Shown: positions 1-5,774, numbered from the stretch's first letter. The stretch is DNA of 7,718 bases from Phycisphaerae bacterium (GCA_029260195.1 JAJDDS010000253.1:1-7718), one strand, 5' to 3'. Notes: generated by a model not told the origin, from the sequence alone. Numbers and translations: made by a program.

Positions 1-312
1 TACGACCGCGTTTACGAACTGTACTACCGTCTGAAGCTCCGCCTTAACCCCACAGAACACCAAGGCTTGCTTAAGGCACTCCGTGACCTCGCTGATTCCC
101 TGAACAACACAAAGGCTCTATCAGACAAACAGGCTTTCGCAAGCTCGATAACCGTCGTCACCGACGAGTCCGGAAAGGTGCTGAAGGCCGAATGGGTGCG
201 TGTCAAACGCGGCGAAATCGTCTTCCGCATTGCGAAGTGGGTCGCGGGAATCATTGCCCTTGCAGCAATGGCGGCCTCGGCCCGCTCACTGTATCACTGG
301 ATTGCTAGCTGA
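1..312 (+). CDS. Unknown protein, 3' part, with C-terminal membrane helix
   Basis: The reading frame is open from the first base of the window, so the gene begins upstream and only 103 codons are visible. A TTG at 67 could be read as a start, but the frame continues before it without a stop and no ribosome-binding site precedes it, so I treat this as a 5'-truncated gene. The visible part is mostly polar and probably alpha/beta (segment SSITVVTDESGKVLKAEWV), then one hydrophobic helix near the C-terminus (from about IAKWVAGIIALAAMAA) and a short polar tail ending in SLYHWIAS. This suggests a tail-anchored membrane protein. It is the gene of the first cassette, and attC1 starts 8 bases after the stop. 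I do not recognise the family. Confidence 0.75.
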   Translation, partial: YDRVYELYYRLKLRLNPTEHQGLLKALRDLADSLNNTKALSDKQAFASSITVVTDESGKVLKAEWVRVKRGEIVFRIAKWVAGIIALAAMAASARSLYHWIAS

Positions 313-320
313 TGCTCCGC

Positions 321-387
321 CCGCCTAACATGCGCTTGCAGCGGACGCCGCTCCGCGGCGCCGCTGAACCGCTGAGCCGTTAGGCGG
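321..387 (+). repeat. attC site 1
   Basis: R'' is GCCTAAC at 323-329 and R' is GTTAGGC at 379-385, perfectly complementary, and pairing extends to CCGCCTAAC/GTTAGGCGG. The inner hairpin pairs CAGCGG (339-344) with CCGCTG (361-366) and CGCCGC (346-351) with GCGGCG (355-360) around a 3-base loop. A345 has no partner, which corresponds to the extrahelical base that orients integrase on the folded bottom strand. It differs from site 2 by one base between the R boxes. The recombination point is expected between 379 and 380. Confidence 0.95.
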
Positions 388-397
388 AGAACTCCTC

Positions 398-853
398 GTG
401 GTGGATCGCCAGCGCATCTCTGAGCAGGAGTTCATGGAGTGCGTTGGCCGCTTCTCCGGTCGGGTCGTCGATCATCCGTGGTTCAGCGACCACTCGGTGA
501 TGTACCTGGAGATTGGCCGCGAGATAGAAACCGACCCGCCGCCGCACAACCCCGAACACGAACACGGGATCTTCATGGGCTACGACTGGTGCCTGTCGAT
601 GCCAGGCGGCAGGCAGATCAAGCGAAAAGACCAGGGCGCGGAACAGGCAGCCGAGGAGCAACTCACAGGGTCTCGCATCGAGGCCATTCGAGTGTCGAGT
701 TCGAAGCAGCTGGTCATCGAGTTCGCCGGCGGAGTGATGCTCGCGTCAGCCTCCGAACAAGGCTCTGGCCTCGAATGGGATCTTCGAGAGTACCCTGGGC
801 GTTATGTGGCGATCCGCGACCATCAGTACTCGCTGGAGATCTCCGGTGAGTGA
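398..853 (+). CDS. Unknown cassette protein, 151 aa
   Basis: Two tandem GTG codons at 398 and 401 are possible starts. The cassette junction supplies GGAG at 386-389, which is 8 bases from the first, so I use 398. The product has no signal peptide or membrane segment and looks like a soluble cytoplasmic alpha+beta protein. Visible stretches include MYLEIGREIE, an acidic/His-rich piece NPEHEHGIFMGYDWCLSMPGG, a lysine/arginine patch QIKRKD, and a C-terminal half of alternating hydrophobic strands (QLVIEFAGGVMLASA, YVAIRDHQYSLEI). The coding signal is good across the frame. I do not recognise the family. Small acidic proteins of this kind are common as orphan integron cassettes. The stop codon TGA (851-853) is followed within 10 bases by a decayed attC, so this gene and the next now share one unit. 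Confidence 0.8.
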   Translation: MVDRQRISEQEFMECVGRFSGRVVDHPWFSDHSVMYLEIGREIETDPPPHNPEHEHGIFMGYDWCLSMPGGRQIKRKDQGAEQAAEEQLTGSRIEAIRVSSSKQLVIEFAGGVMLASASEQGSGLEWDLREYPGRYVAIRDHQYSLEISGE

Positions 854-862
854 ACTCTTCCG

Positions 863-896
863 GCGTGACCCGTCTATCCACTGAGCCGTCAGGCGG
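863..896 (+). repeat. Decayed attC stub between cassettes 2 and 3
   Basis: The 3' half of the local attC consensus survives as CCACTGAGCCGTCAGGCGG (878-896), differing from site 2 only by C for T in the R' box (GTCAGGC at 888-894). A possible R'' remnant, GCGTGAC at 863-869, is one mismatch from full complementarity to that R' box. Only 18 bases separate the two boxes instead of 49, so the hairpin arms with the CAGCGG and CCGCTG elements are missing. The R'' assignment is less certain than the R' half. The site is probably inactive. Confidence 0.75.
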
Positions 897-909
897 CGAG
901 ATTGCGCGA

Positions 910-1155
910 ATGGAGATCTACGAGAACAAGGCGCGTCAGGTCGTTGCTTTCAATGGCCACGAGATTGAGGGGTATCGCTACGACTCGAAAGTATGCCCTC
1001 AGTGCACATCAGATGTGTTCTATGCCGTTGTCTTCGATGCGATCTTCTGCCCCTACTGCAACGTCTGGGTCGAGAGGCACTGTGAAGACCCAACCCGCGA
1101 CTACTGCCGCAAGCGACCCGATTACCCCATTCCAGGCGGAGCCGATGCGCCGTGA
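910..1155 (+). CDS. Small zinc-ribbon-like protein, 81 aa
   Basis: I choose ATG 910 because it is the first ATG after the old cassette boundary at 889. The same frame extends back to a GTG at 850 overlapping the previous stop, but that extension would translate the attC stub. From ATG the protein has two CxxC knuckles, CPQC (C29, C32) and CPYC (C47, C50), 14 residues apart, which is the spacing of a zinc ribbon. H57, C58 and C66 follow and could add ligands. The segment between the knuckles is hydrophobic (VFYAVVFDAIF), as in a beta-hairpin, and the tail is rich in proline and charge. A compact metal-binding protein is likely, either binding nucleic acid or part of a complex. Substrate and partner are unknown. 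Its own attC (site 2) begins 16 bases after the stop. Confidence 0.75.
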   Translation: MEIYENKARQVVAFNGHEIEGYRYDSKVCPQCTSDVFYAVVFDAIFCPYCNVWVERHCEDPTRDYCRKRPDYPIPGGADAP

Positions 1156-1171
1156 TACGCGTACCCCGATT

Positions 1172-1238
1172 CCGCCTAACATGCGCTTGCAGCGGACGCC
1201 GCTCCGCGGCGCCGCTGAACCACTGAGCCGTTAGGCGG
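1172..1238 (+). repeat. attC site 2
   Basis: R'' is GCCTAAC at 1174-1180 and R' is GTTAGGC at 1230-1236, extended by CC/GG on the outside. The inner hairpin is identical to site 1, and only one base in the L'-R' spacer differs (CCACTGAGCC for CCGCTGAGCC). The next cassette starts at 1231, and its start codon follows immediately after the outer GG. Confidence 0.95.
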
Positions 1239-2003
1239 ATGTCCACTCACAAAAAAAGGCGACGTATCTTCGACTCGCCTCCTGCCAGCTGGCAGGAGCT
1301 GCAGACTCATGTGGCCACGGCGTTCGAGGAGATGGGCTGCGAAGTTGAGATAGAAAAGAAGATCGCCTTGCCCCGAGGGGAAGTCGAGATCGATGTGTTC
1401 GTTGTCGATTCAGACACTCAGCCTGTATCTACATACATTTGCGAGTGTAAGCATTGGAACCGCCGGGTGAGTCAAGATCGTGTGCACGCTTTCCGGACCG
1501 TGGTTAGCGAGACAGGAGCTAACCGGGGCATCCTCGTATCCAAGAGTGGGTATCAACGCGGCGCCTATGCATCAGCCAACTTCACGAACATCGACCTACT
1601 AACGTGGCGTAAGTTCGAGGAGCTGTTTTTCGACCGGTGGCTTCACGCAGTCAGCTCCAATTTAGTTCCGCACTTTCTTAGCGCATATGAACTAATGGAC
1701 CCTGTCTCAGATGATCTTTGGAAGGGGCGCACGTGCACCGATGAACTATTCCAAGAGTGGGATCACATTTCCAGACGCTACCAGCTCATCATTATCTGGG
1801 CGCTTCACAACCTCGAGTACGGTCTGGGCATCGGATCGCTTTCCGATTTCGACCTCACCGACGATGGCGTGCTGCAGCTTGCTGAGCCAGTCACTCTAGA
1901 CACCCACCGAAGAATCGTTACTTACGCACCAGCGATCTGTGATGCAGCGCGGCGTGAACTTGAGGACTTCTGGGCGCGAGTGGATAGTGTTTCACCCACG
2001 TAG
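1239..2003 (+). CDS. Mrr-type restriction endonuclease-like protein, 254 aa
   Basis: Residues about 17-125 match the Mrr-type catalytic fold of the PD-(D/E)XK nuclease superfamily: a helix (WQELQTHVATAFEEMG), a strand with the metal-binding aspartate (GEVEIDVFV, D52), then the E-x-K motif in YICECKHW (E69, K71), Q79 in the next segment, and the typical run TGANRGILVSKSGYQRGA before a last helix. The catalytic residues look intact, so it could be a metal-dependent DNase. The C-terminal half (about 126-254) is not a domain I recognise. It is mostly helical with tryptophans and may confer specificity or partner binding. ATG 1239 directly abuts the cassette junction, leaving no room for a spaced ribosome-binding site, so translation may be leaderless or weak. 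Later starts would cut into the first conserved helix. The next cassette encodes a HerA-like ATPase. A housekeeping repair nuclease is an alternative. Confidence 0.85.
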   Translation: MSTHKKRRRIFDSPPASWQELQTHVATAFEEMGCEVEIEKKIALPRGEVEIDVFVVDSDTQPVSTYICECKHWNRRVSQDRVHAFRTVVSETGANRGILVSKSGYQRGAYASANFTNIDLLTWRKFEELFFDRWLHAVSSNLVPHFLSAYELMDPVSDDLWKGRTCTDELFQEWDHISRRYQLIIIWALHNLEYGLGIGSLSDFDLTDDGVLQLAEPVTLDTHRRIVTYAPAICDAARRELEDFWARVDSVSPT

Positions 2004-2026
2004 GGAGCGCCTTGTGACACAGCACA

Positions 2027-2092
2027 CGCCTAACAAGCGCTTACAGCGGACGCCGCTCCGCGGCGTCGCTGAACCACAGAGCCGTTAGGCGG
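2027..2092 (+). repeat. attC site 3
   Basis: R'' is GCCTAAC at 2028-2034 and R' is GTTAGGC at 2084-2090. The inner arms are CAGCGG/TCGCTG and CGCCGC/GCGGCG, so the right arm has a T that makes a G-T wobble with the left arm. Spacer differences from site 2 (AAGCGCTTA, CCACAGAGCC) show it is an independent copy rather than a recent duplication. Confidence 0.94.
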
Positions 2093-2096
2093 GCAG

Positions 2097-4232
2097 ATGC
2101 CTCGTTCGCCTGGGAGATCAAACTTGGCCACACGATCAAAGCATGTTGACCCCTGGGTTCGCATCGCGGTCATGCTCGTGGCGAGTGGCGTAGTGCTTTC
2201 ACTCGCGTACATCTTCACAGGAAGCGCCCTTCCCAGCAACCCGAAGCATGCCGTGGTCTTTCAGAATGCACTACTTCTGATAGTCCTTGGCTCCGCCCTC
2301 CTGGAGCATCACTACACAAAACCTGCCGACGCGGTTGTAAACTCAGTAATGGGATTGGTGACACTATTAAGTGTCTATGAAATTGCCCCGTTTGGCGCGT
2401 GGCTGTCAATTACATCTTATTGCGGCGCAGTGTTCATCCTAAGCACAACGTGCGTTGCTGCTAGCAGTGGCTCTAGCGTAAAAGGTTGGCGAAAAACCTT
2501 AGCGAGTTGGACCTACAAGCCGGCGGTCTTGTTTGGGCGCTCCCGAATTCTGTTTAGCCTCGTCTTTCTCTCAGGGTTGTGGTTCTTCTTCGGGATTCAG
2601 GATCGTCTAACCGTCTCCCTCATACTGTTCTGGGGATGCTTTGTTTCGATTTGGCCACTGGGGGTGCCAGAACTAATCACGAGCTGGATTTCACGAGATC
2701 GCGGTGGCGTTCCCCCCCTCGGAACAATATCCCGAGTAGACCACCCGAACCTGCTTAGGATTACTCTTGAAGCAGATTCGACATGGCATTCGTCCGAACC
2801 CGCCATTGGCGTTATGCCAAATGGTGAAACCCGGTGGGTGCAACCGCTGTTCTCCCAGTTTAGGGGGGAAAACCTATTAGCCACGGGACTTCTAACTCGC
2901 CTCCCTGCAGAAACCGATTACACGCAGACCAGCTGCGTGTATGAGGCCGGGCTCGAGCCATGCCCAAGTTCGACCGAGATAACGGCGTCGCTTGGGGGCG
3001 GAGAAAGCGCAGAGCTTTCCGGTTTCGTCGTGGAGCGATCTTCTGTCGGCACAATTCGCTTTGAAGTGCTCGGCAAGGCGGCCGTCCACGTCGGCATGCT
3101 TGTCTGGCTATCCCTCGGGCAAGAGCTTGTCTACTACCAAGTGGTCGAAGGCGAAACACTCGAGGAGTTCTTCTCGCCCGATCTGCACGGGTTCCAAGTC
3201 GCCTCAGCCACGCAACTTGGAACTCTCGAACCGGGAAAGGGATTCTCGAGGCACAGTTGGCTTCCGGCAATGAACTGCCCAGTATTTTCTTCTGCTGCAG
3301 GACAGTTGCCCCAAGCGGATGCCGTCCTGCCAAACGATTTTATCCTGGGCACAGTTCCGAATAGCGCCATTCGTGTTGGCGGTGACTTCCTCAGCCAGCA
3401 CGCTCAACACACAGCGATACTGGGGGTAACCGGCTCCGGCAAGACCGAGTTGGCATTTGACCTAATTCGACACTCGGTGGCTGGCGGCCTGAAGGTTGTC
3501 TGCATCGATCTCACAGGTCAGTACAGCGAACGGCTTTCAGATCTATCGCCAGAAGACCTCTCAGTAGATGCCGACTTAGCAGAGGATTTGTCCGGGCGCC
3601 TATTCGATGTAGAAACCGGAACGTACGGCGCAGGCGCGGAAAAGAAGATTCTCAAAGAATTCACAGAGTCTCTTAGAACCGATGTTGCGGAACGCATGAC
3701 TCAGTTCCTTTCAGATGATGCGCCTGGCCTGGGGCTCTTGCGCCTTGAGGAGATCTCAAATACCAAAGCAACGCTCCTGCTTACAGAGATTTACATGTCA
3801 TGCTTGCTGAGGCACGCCAGGGAAAACCTCGGCAACAAGCAGCGCGTGCTTGTAGTCATCGAAGAAGCGCACACCGTTGTTCCTGAAGCCAGCACAATGG
3901 GTCTTGGGGATTATGACTCAAGAGGATTGGTGGGAAAGATCTCTCAGGTCGCCCTGCAAGGGAGGAAGTACGGCGTAGGTCTATTGGTCCTCGCACAGAG
4001 AACCGCTACCGTAAGCAAGACCGTGCTTACGCAGTGCAATACAATCATTAGCTTTACTTGCTATGACGACACTAGCTTGAACTTCCTGCGCAACATCTAC
4101 GGGGCAGATCATGTCGCGTTGATCCCGAATCTGGCGCCGCTTCAAGCTGTTGCCGCAGGTCCTTGGGTTCGGTCCACCCACCCGCTTGTCTTTGAGATTC
4201 CATTCGATGAGAAGAAGCGAGAGCACGCCTAA
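2097..4232 (+). CDS. Membrane-anchored HerA/FtsK-like ATPase (DUF87 type), 711 aa
   Basis: The N-terminal 200 residues contain about six hydrophobic helices (near 21-43, 52-70, 78-96, 100-122, 150-168, 171-192). A beta-rich region follows (about 205-430), of which 310-370 resembles the HAS-barrel found before HerA motors. The C-terminal motor has Walker A GVTGSGKT (443-450, K449), Walker B VLVVIEEAH (E589, E590), a conserved GRKYG (R623) and the LAQR sensor (Q634, R635). This is the arrangement of ring-forming HerA/FtsK ATPases, which translocate DNA or drive partner enzymes. Membrane anchoring at this end is uncommon for HerA. The start is ATG 2097, with AGGCGGG from the cassette junction 3 bases upstream. 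The stop TAA lies inside the R'' box of attC4. Base composition is clearly less GC-rich than the right end of the window. It is preceded by the nuclease cassette. A defence role is inferred, and a conjugation or secretion ATPase is an alternative. Confidence 0.9.
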   Translation: MPRSPGRSNLATRSKHVDPWVRIAVMLVASGVVLSLAYIFTGSALPSNPKHAVVFQNALLLIVLGSALLEHHYTKPADAVVNSVMGLVTLLSVYEIAPFGAWLSITSYCGAVFILSTTCVAASSGSSVKGWRKTLASWTYKPAVLFGRSRILFSLVFLSGLWFFFGIQDRLTVSLILFWGCFVSIWPLGVPELITSWISRDRGGVPPLGTISRVDHPNLLRITLEADSTWHSSEPAIGVMPNGETRWVQPLFSQFRGENLLATGLLTRLPAETDYTQTSCVYEAGLEPCPSSTEITASLGGGESAELSGFVVERSSVGTIRFEVLGKAAVHVGMLVWLSLGQELVYYQVVEGETLEEFFSPDLHGFQVASATQLGTLEPGKGFSRHSWLPAMNCPVFSSAAGQLPQADAVLPNDFILGTVPNSAIRVGGDFLSQHAQHTAILGVTGSGKTELAFDLIRHSVAGGLKVVCIDLTGQYSERLSDLSPEDLSVDADLAEDLSGRLFDVETGTYGAGAEKKILKEFTESLRTDVAERMTQFLSDDAPGLGLLRLEEISNTKATLLLTEIYMSCLLRHARENLGNKQRVLVVIEEAHTVVPEASTMGLGDYDSRGLVGKISQVALQGRKYGVGLLVLAQRTATVSKTVLTQCNTIISFTCYDDTSLNFLRNIYGADHVALIPNLAPLQAVAAGPWVRSTHPLVFEIPFDEKKREHA

Positions 4233-4291
4233 CATGCGCTTGCAGCGGACGCCGCTCCGCGGCGCCGCTGAACCACTGAGCCGTTAGGAGG
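4225..4291 (+). repeat. attC site 4
   Basis: R'' is GCCTAAC at 4227-4233 and contains the TAA stop of the upstream ATPase gene. R' is GTTAGGA at 4283-4289, so the outermost pair of the R arms is mismatched. The sequence between the boxes is identical to site 2. The mismatch is explained by origin: R' belongs to the next cassette, whose own R'' (TCCTAAC at 5186-5192) is fully complementary to GTTAGGA. Confidence 0.95.
4286..4291 (+). promoter_or_regulatory. Ribosome-binding site formed by the cassette junction
   Basis: AGGAGG is a perfect Shine-Dalgarno core lying inside TTAGGAGG, the first eight bases of cassette 6. It sits 6 bases before a GTG at 4298 that opens an 8-codon reading frame. 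A second, shorter GGAG (4311-4314) lies 6 bases before the GTG at 4321 that starts the lipoprotein gene. Confidence 0.6.
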
Positions 4292-4297
4292 ATTCTG

Positions 4298-4324
4298 GTG
4301 AGCCGCTTTTGGAGATTCCGGTGA
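4298..4324 (+). CDS. Possible 8-codon leader peptide (MSRFWRFR)
   Basis: A GTG 6 bases after the perfect AGGAGG opens an 8-codon frame whose TGA overlaps the GTG of the lipoprotein gene in the sequence GTGA (4321-4324). Such an overlap is typical of translational coupling: ribosomes loaded at the strong site could finish the leader and restart on the lipoprotein. Short frames arise by chance, so the support is only the spacing and the overlap. Confidence 0.35.
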   Translation: MSRFWRFR

Positions 4325-5175
4325 AAACAGCAGTCATCCTGACCCTGAGTTTCATGATTGCGGCCTGTCAGCACTCCCCCAAAGCGCCCGCATGGATGAC
4401 ATCGTTCGCCTACGCCCCGGAGGCACTCCACAGGATCGAAATCCGCGCCTTCGGGTTTCCTTTCGTTCCGGTCCAAATAGGCGCGGATACGCTTTGGCTT
4501 CCGTTTGACACGGGAAACATGGTTGGCCTGACCTTGGAGTCCAAGACGTTTCAGGGCCTGGGTTTGCCGTGCTCAGGTCGGCGGAATCTCAGGGACTCCG
4601 GTGGCCGACTCACCTCATCAAGTTGCGTGGCCCAGGGCGTAGCGGCGACGGTATTCGGCGTTGCGAACGATTCGGTTTCGGTCTTCGAGTTCAACCACGA
4701 TAGCCTTCCCGGCCTTGTGGGTCCCGGATCAGTCCCGGGCAACCGATTCACTCTCGATTATGGCGCTAGCGCACTCGCCATAGACGATGGCGCTGGTCCC
4801 GACTCTGTTCCGGGATTCATCGCCTTACCTCTGGTTCAGTCCGCTCGACTTCCGCTCTTGATCTTGGTGATGGGTCGCGTCCAGGATCACGACGTTCTCA
4901 TTGAGATCGATACTGGCAAGAGCCGTACGACAATTGACCGCGGATTGGTTGAGTTGCTGGCTGAAGGCGAGACATCCGAAGGAGCTCGCGTTGGCACGGT
5001 TGAGCTCGGACCGAGAACTTGGCTGGTAGAGTCAGCCCGCGTGGTCGACACTTCCGGGATCAGCAAAGGGCTTCCGATTCCGATTTCACTTGGAATTGGC
5101 TCTGACCTCCTCTCCGAGTTCGTGTTCACCGTCGATTACAGCTCCGGCCAGCTCTGGATCGAGGCGCCGGAGTAG
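4321..5175 (+). CDS. Lipoprotein with two aspartic-protease-like (retropepsin-type) lobes, 284 aa
   Basis: I start at GTG 4321, which has GGAG 6 bases upstream and gives a clean lipoprotein signal: VK, a hydrophobic stretch, then the lipobox IAAC with Cys16 as the lipidated residue. An in-frame TTG at 4309 is less suitable. The mature part has two similar lobes. Lobe 1 has WLPFDTGN (D63) and ends in a PGLVGPG...FTLDY strand. Lobe 2 has IEIDTGKSRTTI (D197) and ends in SLGIGSDLL...FTVDY. Both carry the DTG motif and the Gly-rich strand plus final DY of clan AA aspartic peptidases, so a bilobal pepsin-like or fused retropepsin-like active site is plausible. It would act at the membrane facing the periplasm or outside. 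The substrate is unknown. Loss of peptidase activity with retained fold is possible. Confidence 0.82.
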   Translation: MKTAVILTLSFMIAACQHSPKAPAWMTSFAYAPEALHRIEIRAFGFPFVPVQIGADTLWLPFDTGNMVGLTLESKTFQGLGLPCSGRRNLRDSGGRLTSSSCVAQGVAATVFGVANDSVSVFEFNHDSLPGLVGPGSVPGNRFTLDYGASALAIDDGAGPDSVPGFIALPLVQSARLPLLILVMGRVQDHDVLIEIDTGKSRTTIDRGLVELLAEGETSEGARVGTVELGPRTWLVESARVVDTSGISKGLPIPISLGIGSDLLSEFVFTVDYSSGQLWIEAPE

Positions 5176-5183
5176 ACCGAAGG

Positions 5184-5276
5184 CCTCCTAACAAGCGTTA
5201 GCAGCTGACGCGTTTTTGATTATTGGAGCTACCGCCGCATTCGGCCGAGCAGCTGAAACACAGCAACGCTTGGTGA
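5184..5276 (+). repeat. attC site 5, longer and divergent
   Basis: The left end CCTCCTAACAAGCGTT (5184-5199) has an R'' box TCCTAAC complementary to this cassette's own 5' end. The right end AACGCTTGGTGA (5265-5276) pairs its AACGCTTG with CAAGCGTT, and CAGCTG at 5202-5207 can pair with CAGCTG at 5250-5255. The loop is much longer than in the other sites, giving 93 bases overall. The R' box is imperfect: C-TTGGTG instead of G-TTAGGTG, one base short relative to the TCACCTAAC at the far end of the next cassette. Confidence 0.75.
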
Positions 5277-5684
5277 GAGAACTTGCACAGGCCTGTTCTT
5301 GATGGGCGCGGATGCGCAGTCTGAAGCCGGCTATGCGCGGCGAGCGGGCACGTCGGCGCAGCGTCTCGACCACTTGCTGCTGACGATCGGCGCAGGTGGG
5401 CGCTCGCCCCCCTCCCCGAGCAGATTGCTCAAAGAAGAGTTCGTGGGCTTCTTGGCGTTCCGGCGAGCTTGAGCGCAGTGCCGCCGAGTTGTTGCGAGTG
5501 GGCCGCACTTTGCGAGGCGTGTCGGAGTCCGCGCTACGCGATGCGCGCGAACCGTGAGCGCGAGCCAAGATGTAGCGGCGCTTGGCTCGGATGGTTCGCC
5601 TCTCGAGCTCAACGCGCGTGGAGCGGCTTCGGCAATCTCGCCCTGCAGGCTTCACGGTTCCGGCGGATTGCGCGACACTGGGTC
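5277..5684. other. Body of cassette 7, no convincing gene
   Basis: These 408 bases lie between attC5 and attC6. Open frames exist (a 56-codon + frame from ATG 5301 to 5471, and - frames covering 5331-5612 and 5188-5655), but their products are arginine-, serine- and proline-rich without motifs. None has a good ribosome-binding site, and the longest - frame runs through attC5. I therefore call no gene. The cassette ends match a mobile unit: its 5' TTGGTGA corresponds to its R'' region TCACCTAAC with one base missing. The clearest internal structure is the hairpin at 5533-5624. It may carry a small RNA or a promoter, or be a dead cassette. Confidence 0.6.
5533..5624. repeat. Long imperfect inverted repeat (hairpin) in the ORF-less cassette
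   Basis: CGAGCCAAG at 5561-5569 is a perfect inverted match to CTTGGCTCG at 5581-5589 around an 11-base loop. Outside it GCGAACC (5547-5553) pairs with GGTTCGC (5593-5599), and further out GCTACGCG (5533-5540) can pair with CGCGT plus AGC (5615-5624) with a 2-base bulge. Three nested arms give an elongated stem about 90 bases overall. It lacks a T-run, so a simple terminator is unlikely. A structured RNA or a folded recombination or mobility element is possible. Confidence 0.6.
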
Positions 5685-5747
5685 ACCTAACAAGCGCTTG
5701 CAGCGGACGCTGCTCCGCAGCGCCGCTGAACCACGAAACCGTTGGAC
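5685..5747 (+). repeat. attC site 6
   Basis: R'' is ACCTAAC at 5685-5691 and R' is GTTGGAC at 5741-5747, each fitting the general RYYYAAC and GTTRRRY pattern but belonging to different cassettes. The inner arms are CAGCGG/CCGCTG and CGCTGC/GCAGCG. The second pair differs from sites 1-4 by matching changes on both sides, so the stem is preserved. The unpaired A is kept. Confidence 0.93.
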
Positions 5748-5774
5748 AGAGCCGCGCCGGATAGAGTTGTCACG

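Noticed and set aside
902..1234. A 110-codon + frame overlapping the zinc-ribbon gene and running through attC2
   Set aside because: Its C-terminus is translated attC (NMRLQRTPLRGAAEP), its body is arginine- and serine-rich, and the overlapping frame has clear zinc-ribbon motifs. A similar attC-translating frame near 5554-5778 was rejected for the same reason.
4072..4476. A - strand 134-codon frame across the ATPase end and attC4
   Set aside because: It translates the complement of attC4 and overlaps two well-supported + strand genes.
5188..5655. A 155-codon - strand gene filling the ORF-less cassette
   Set aside because: The product is Arg/Ser/Ala-rich and motif-free, its end lies in attC5, and no ribosome-binding site was seen. 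An inverted cassette gene cannot be excluded entirely.
5742..5774. TTG 5742 as an earlier start of the methyltransferase
   Set aside because: The TTG is part of the R' box GTTGGAC, has no suitable ribosome-binding site, and the added residues are not part of the fold. ATG 5775 fits better.
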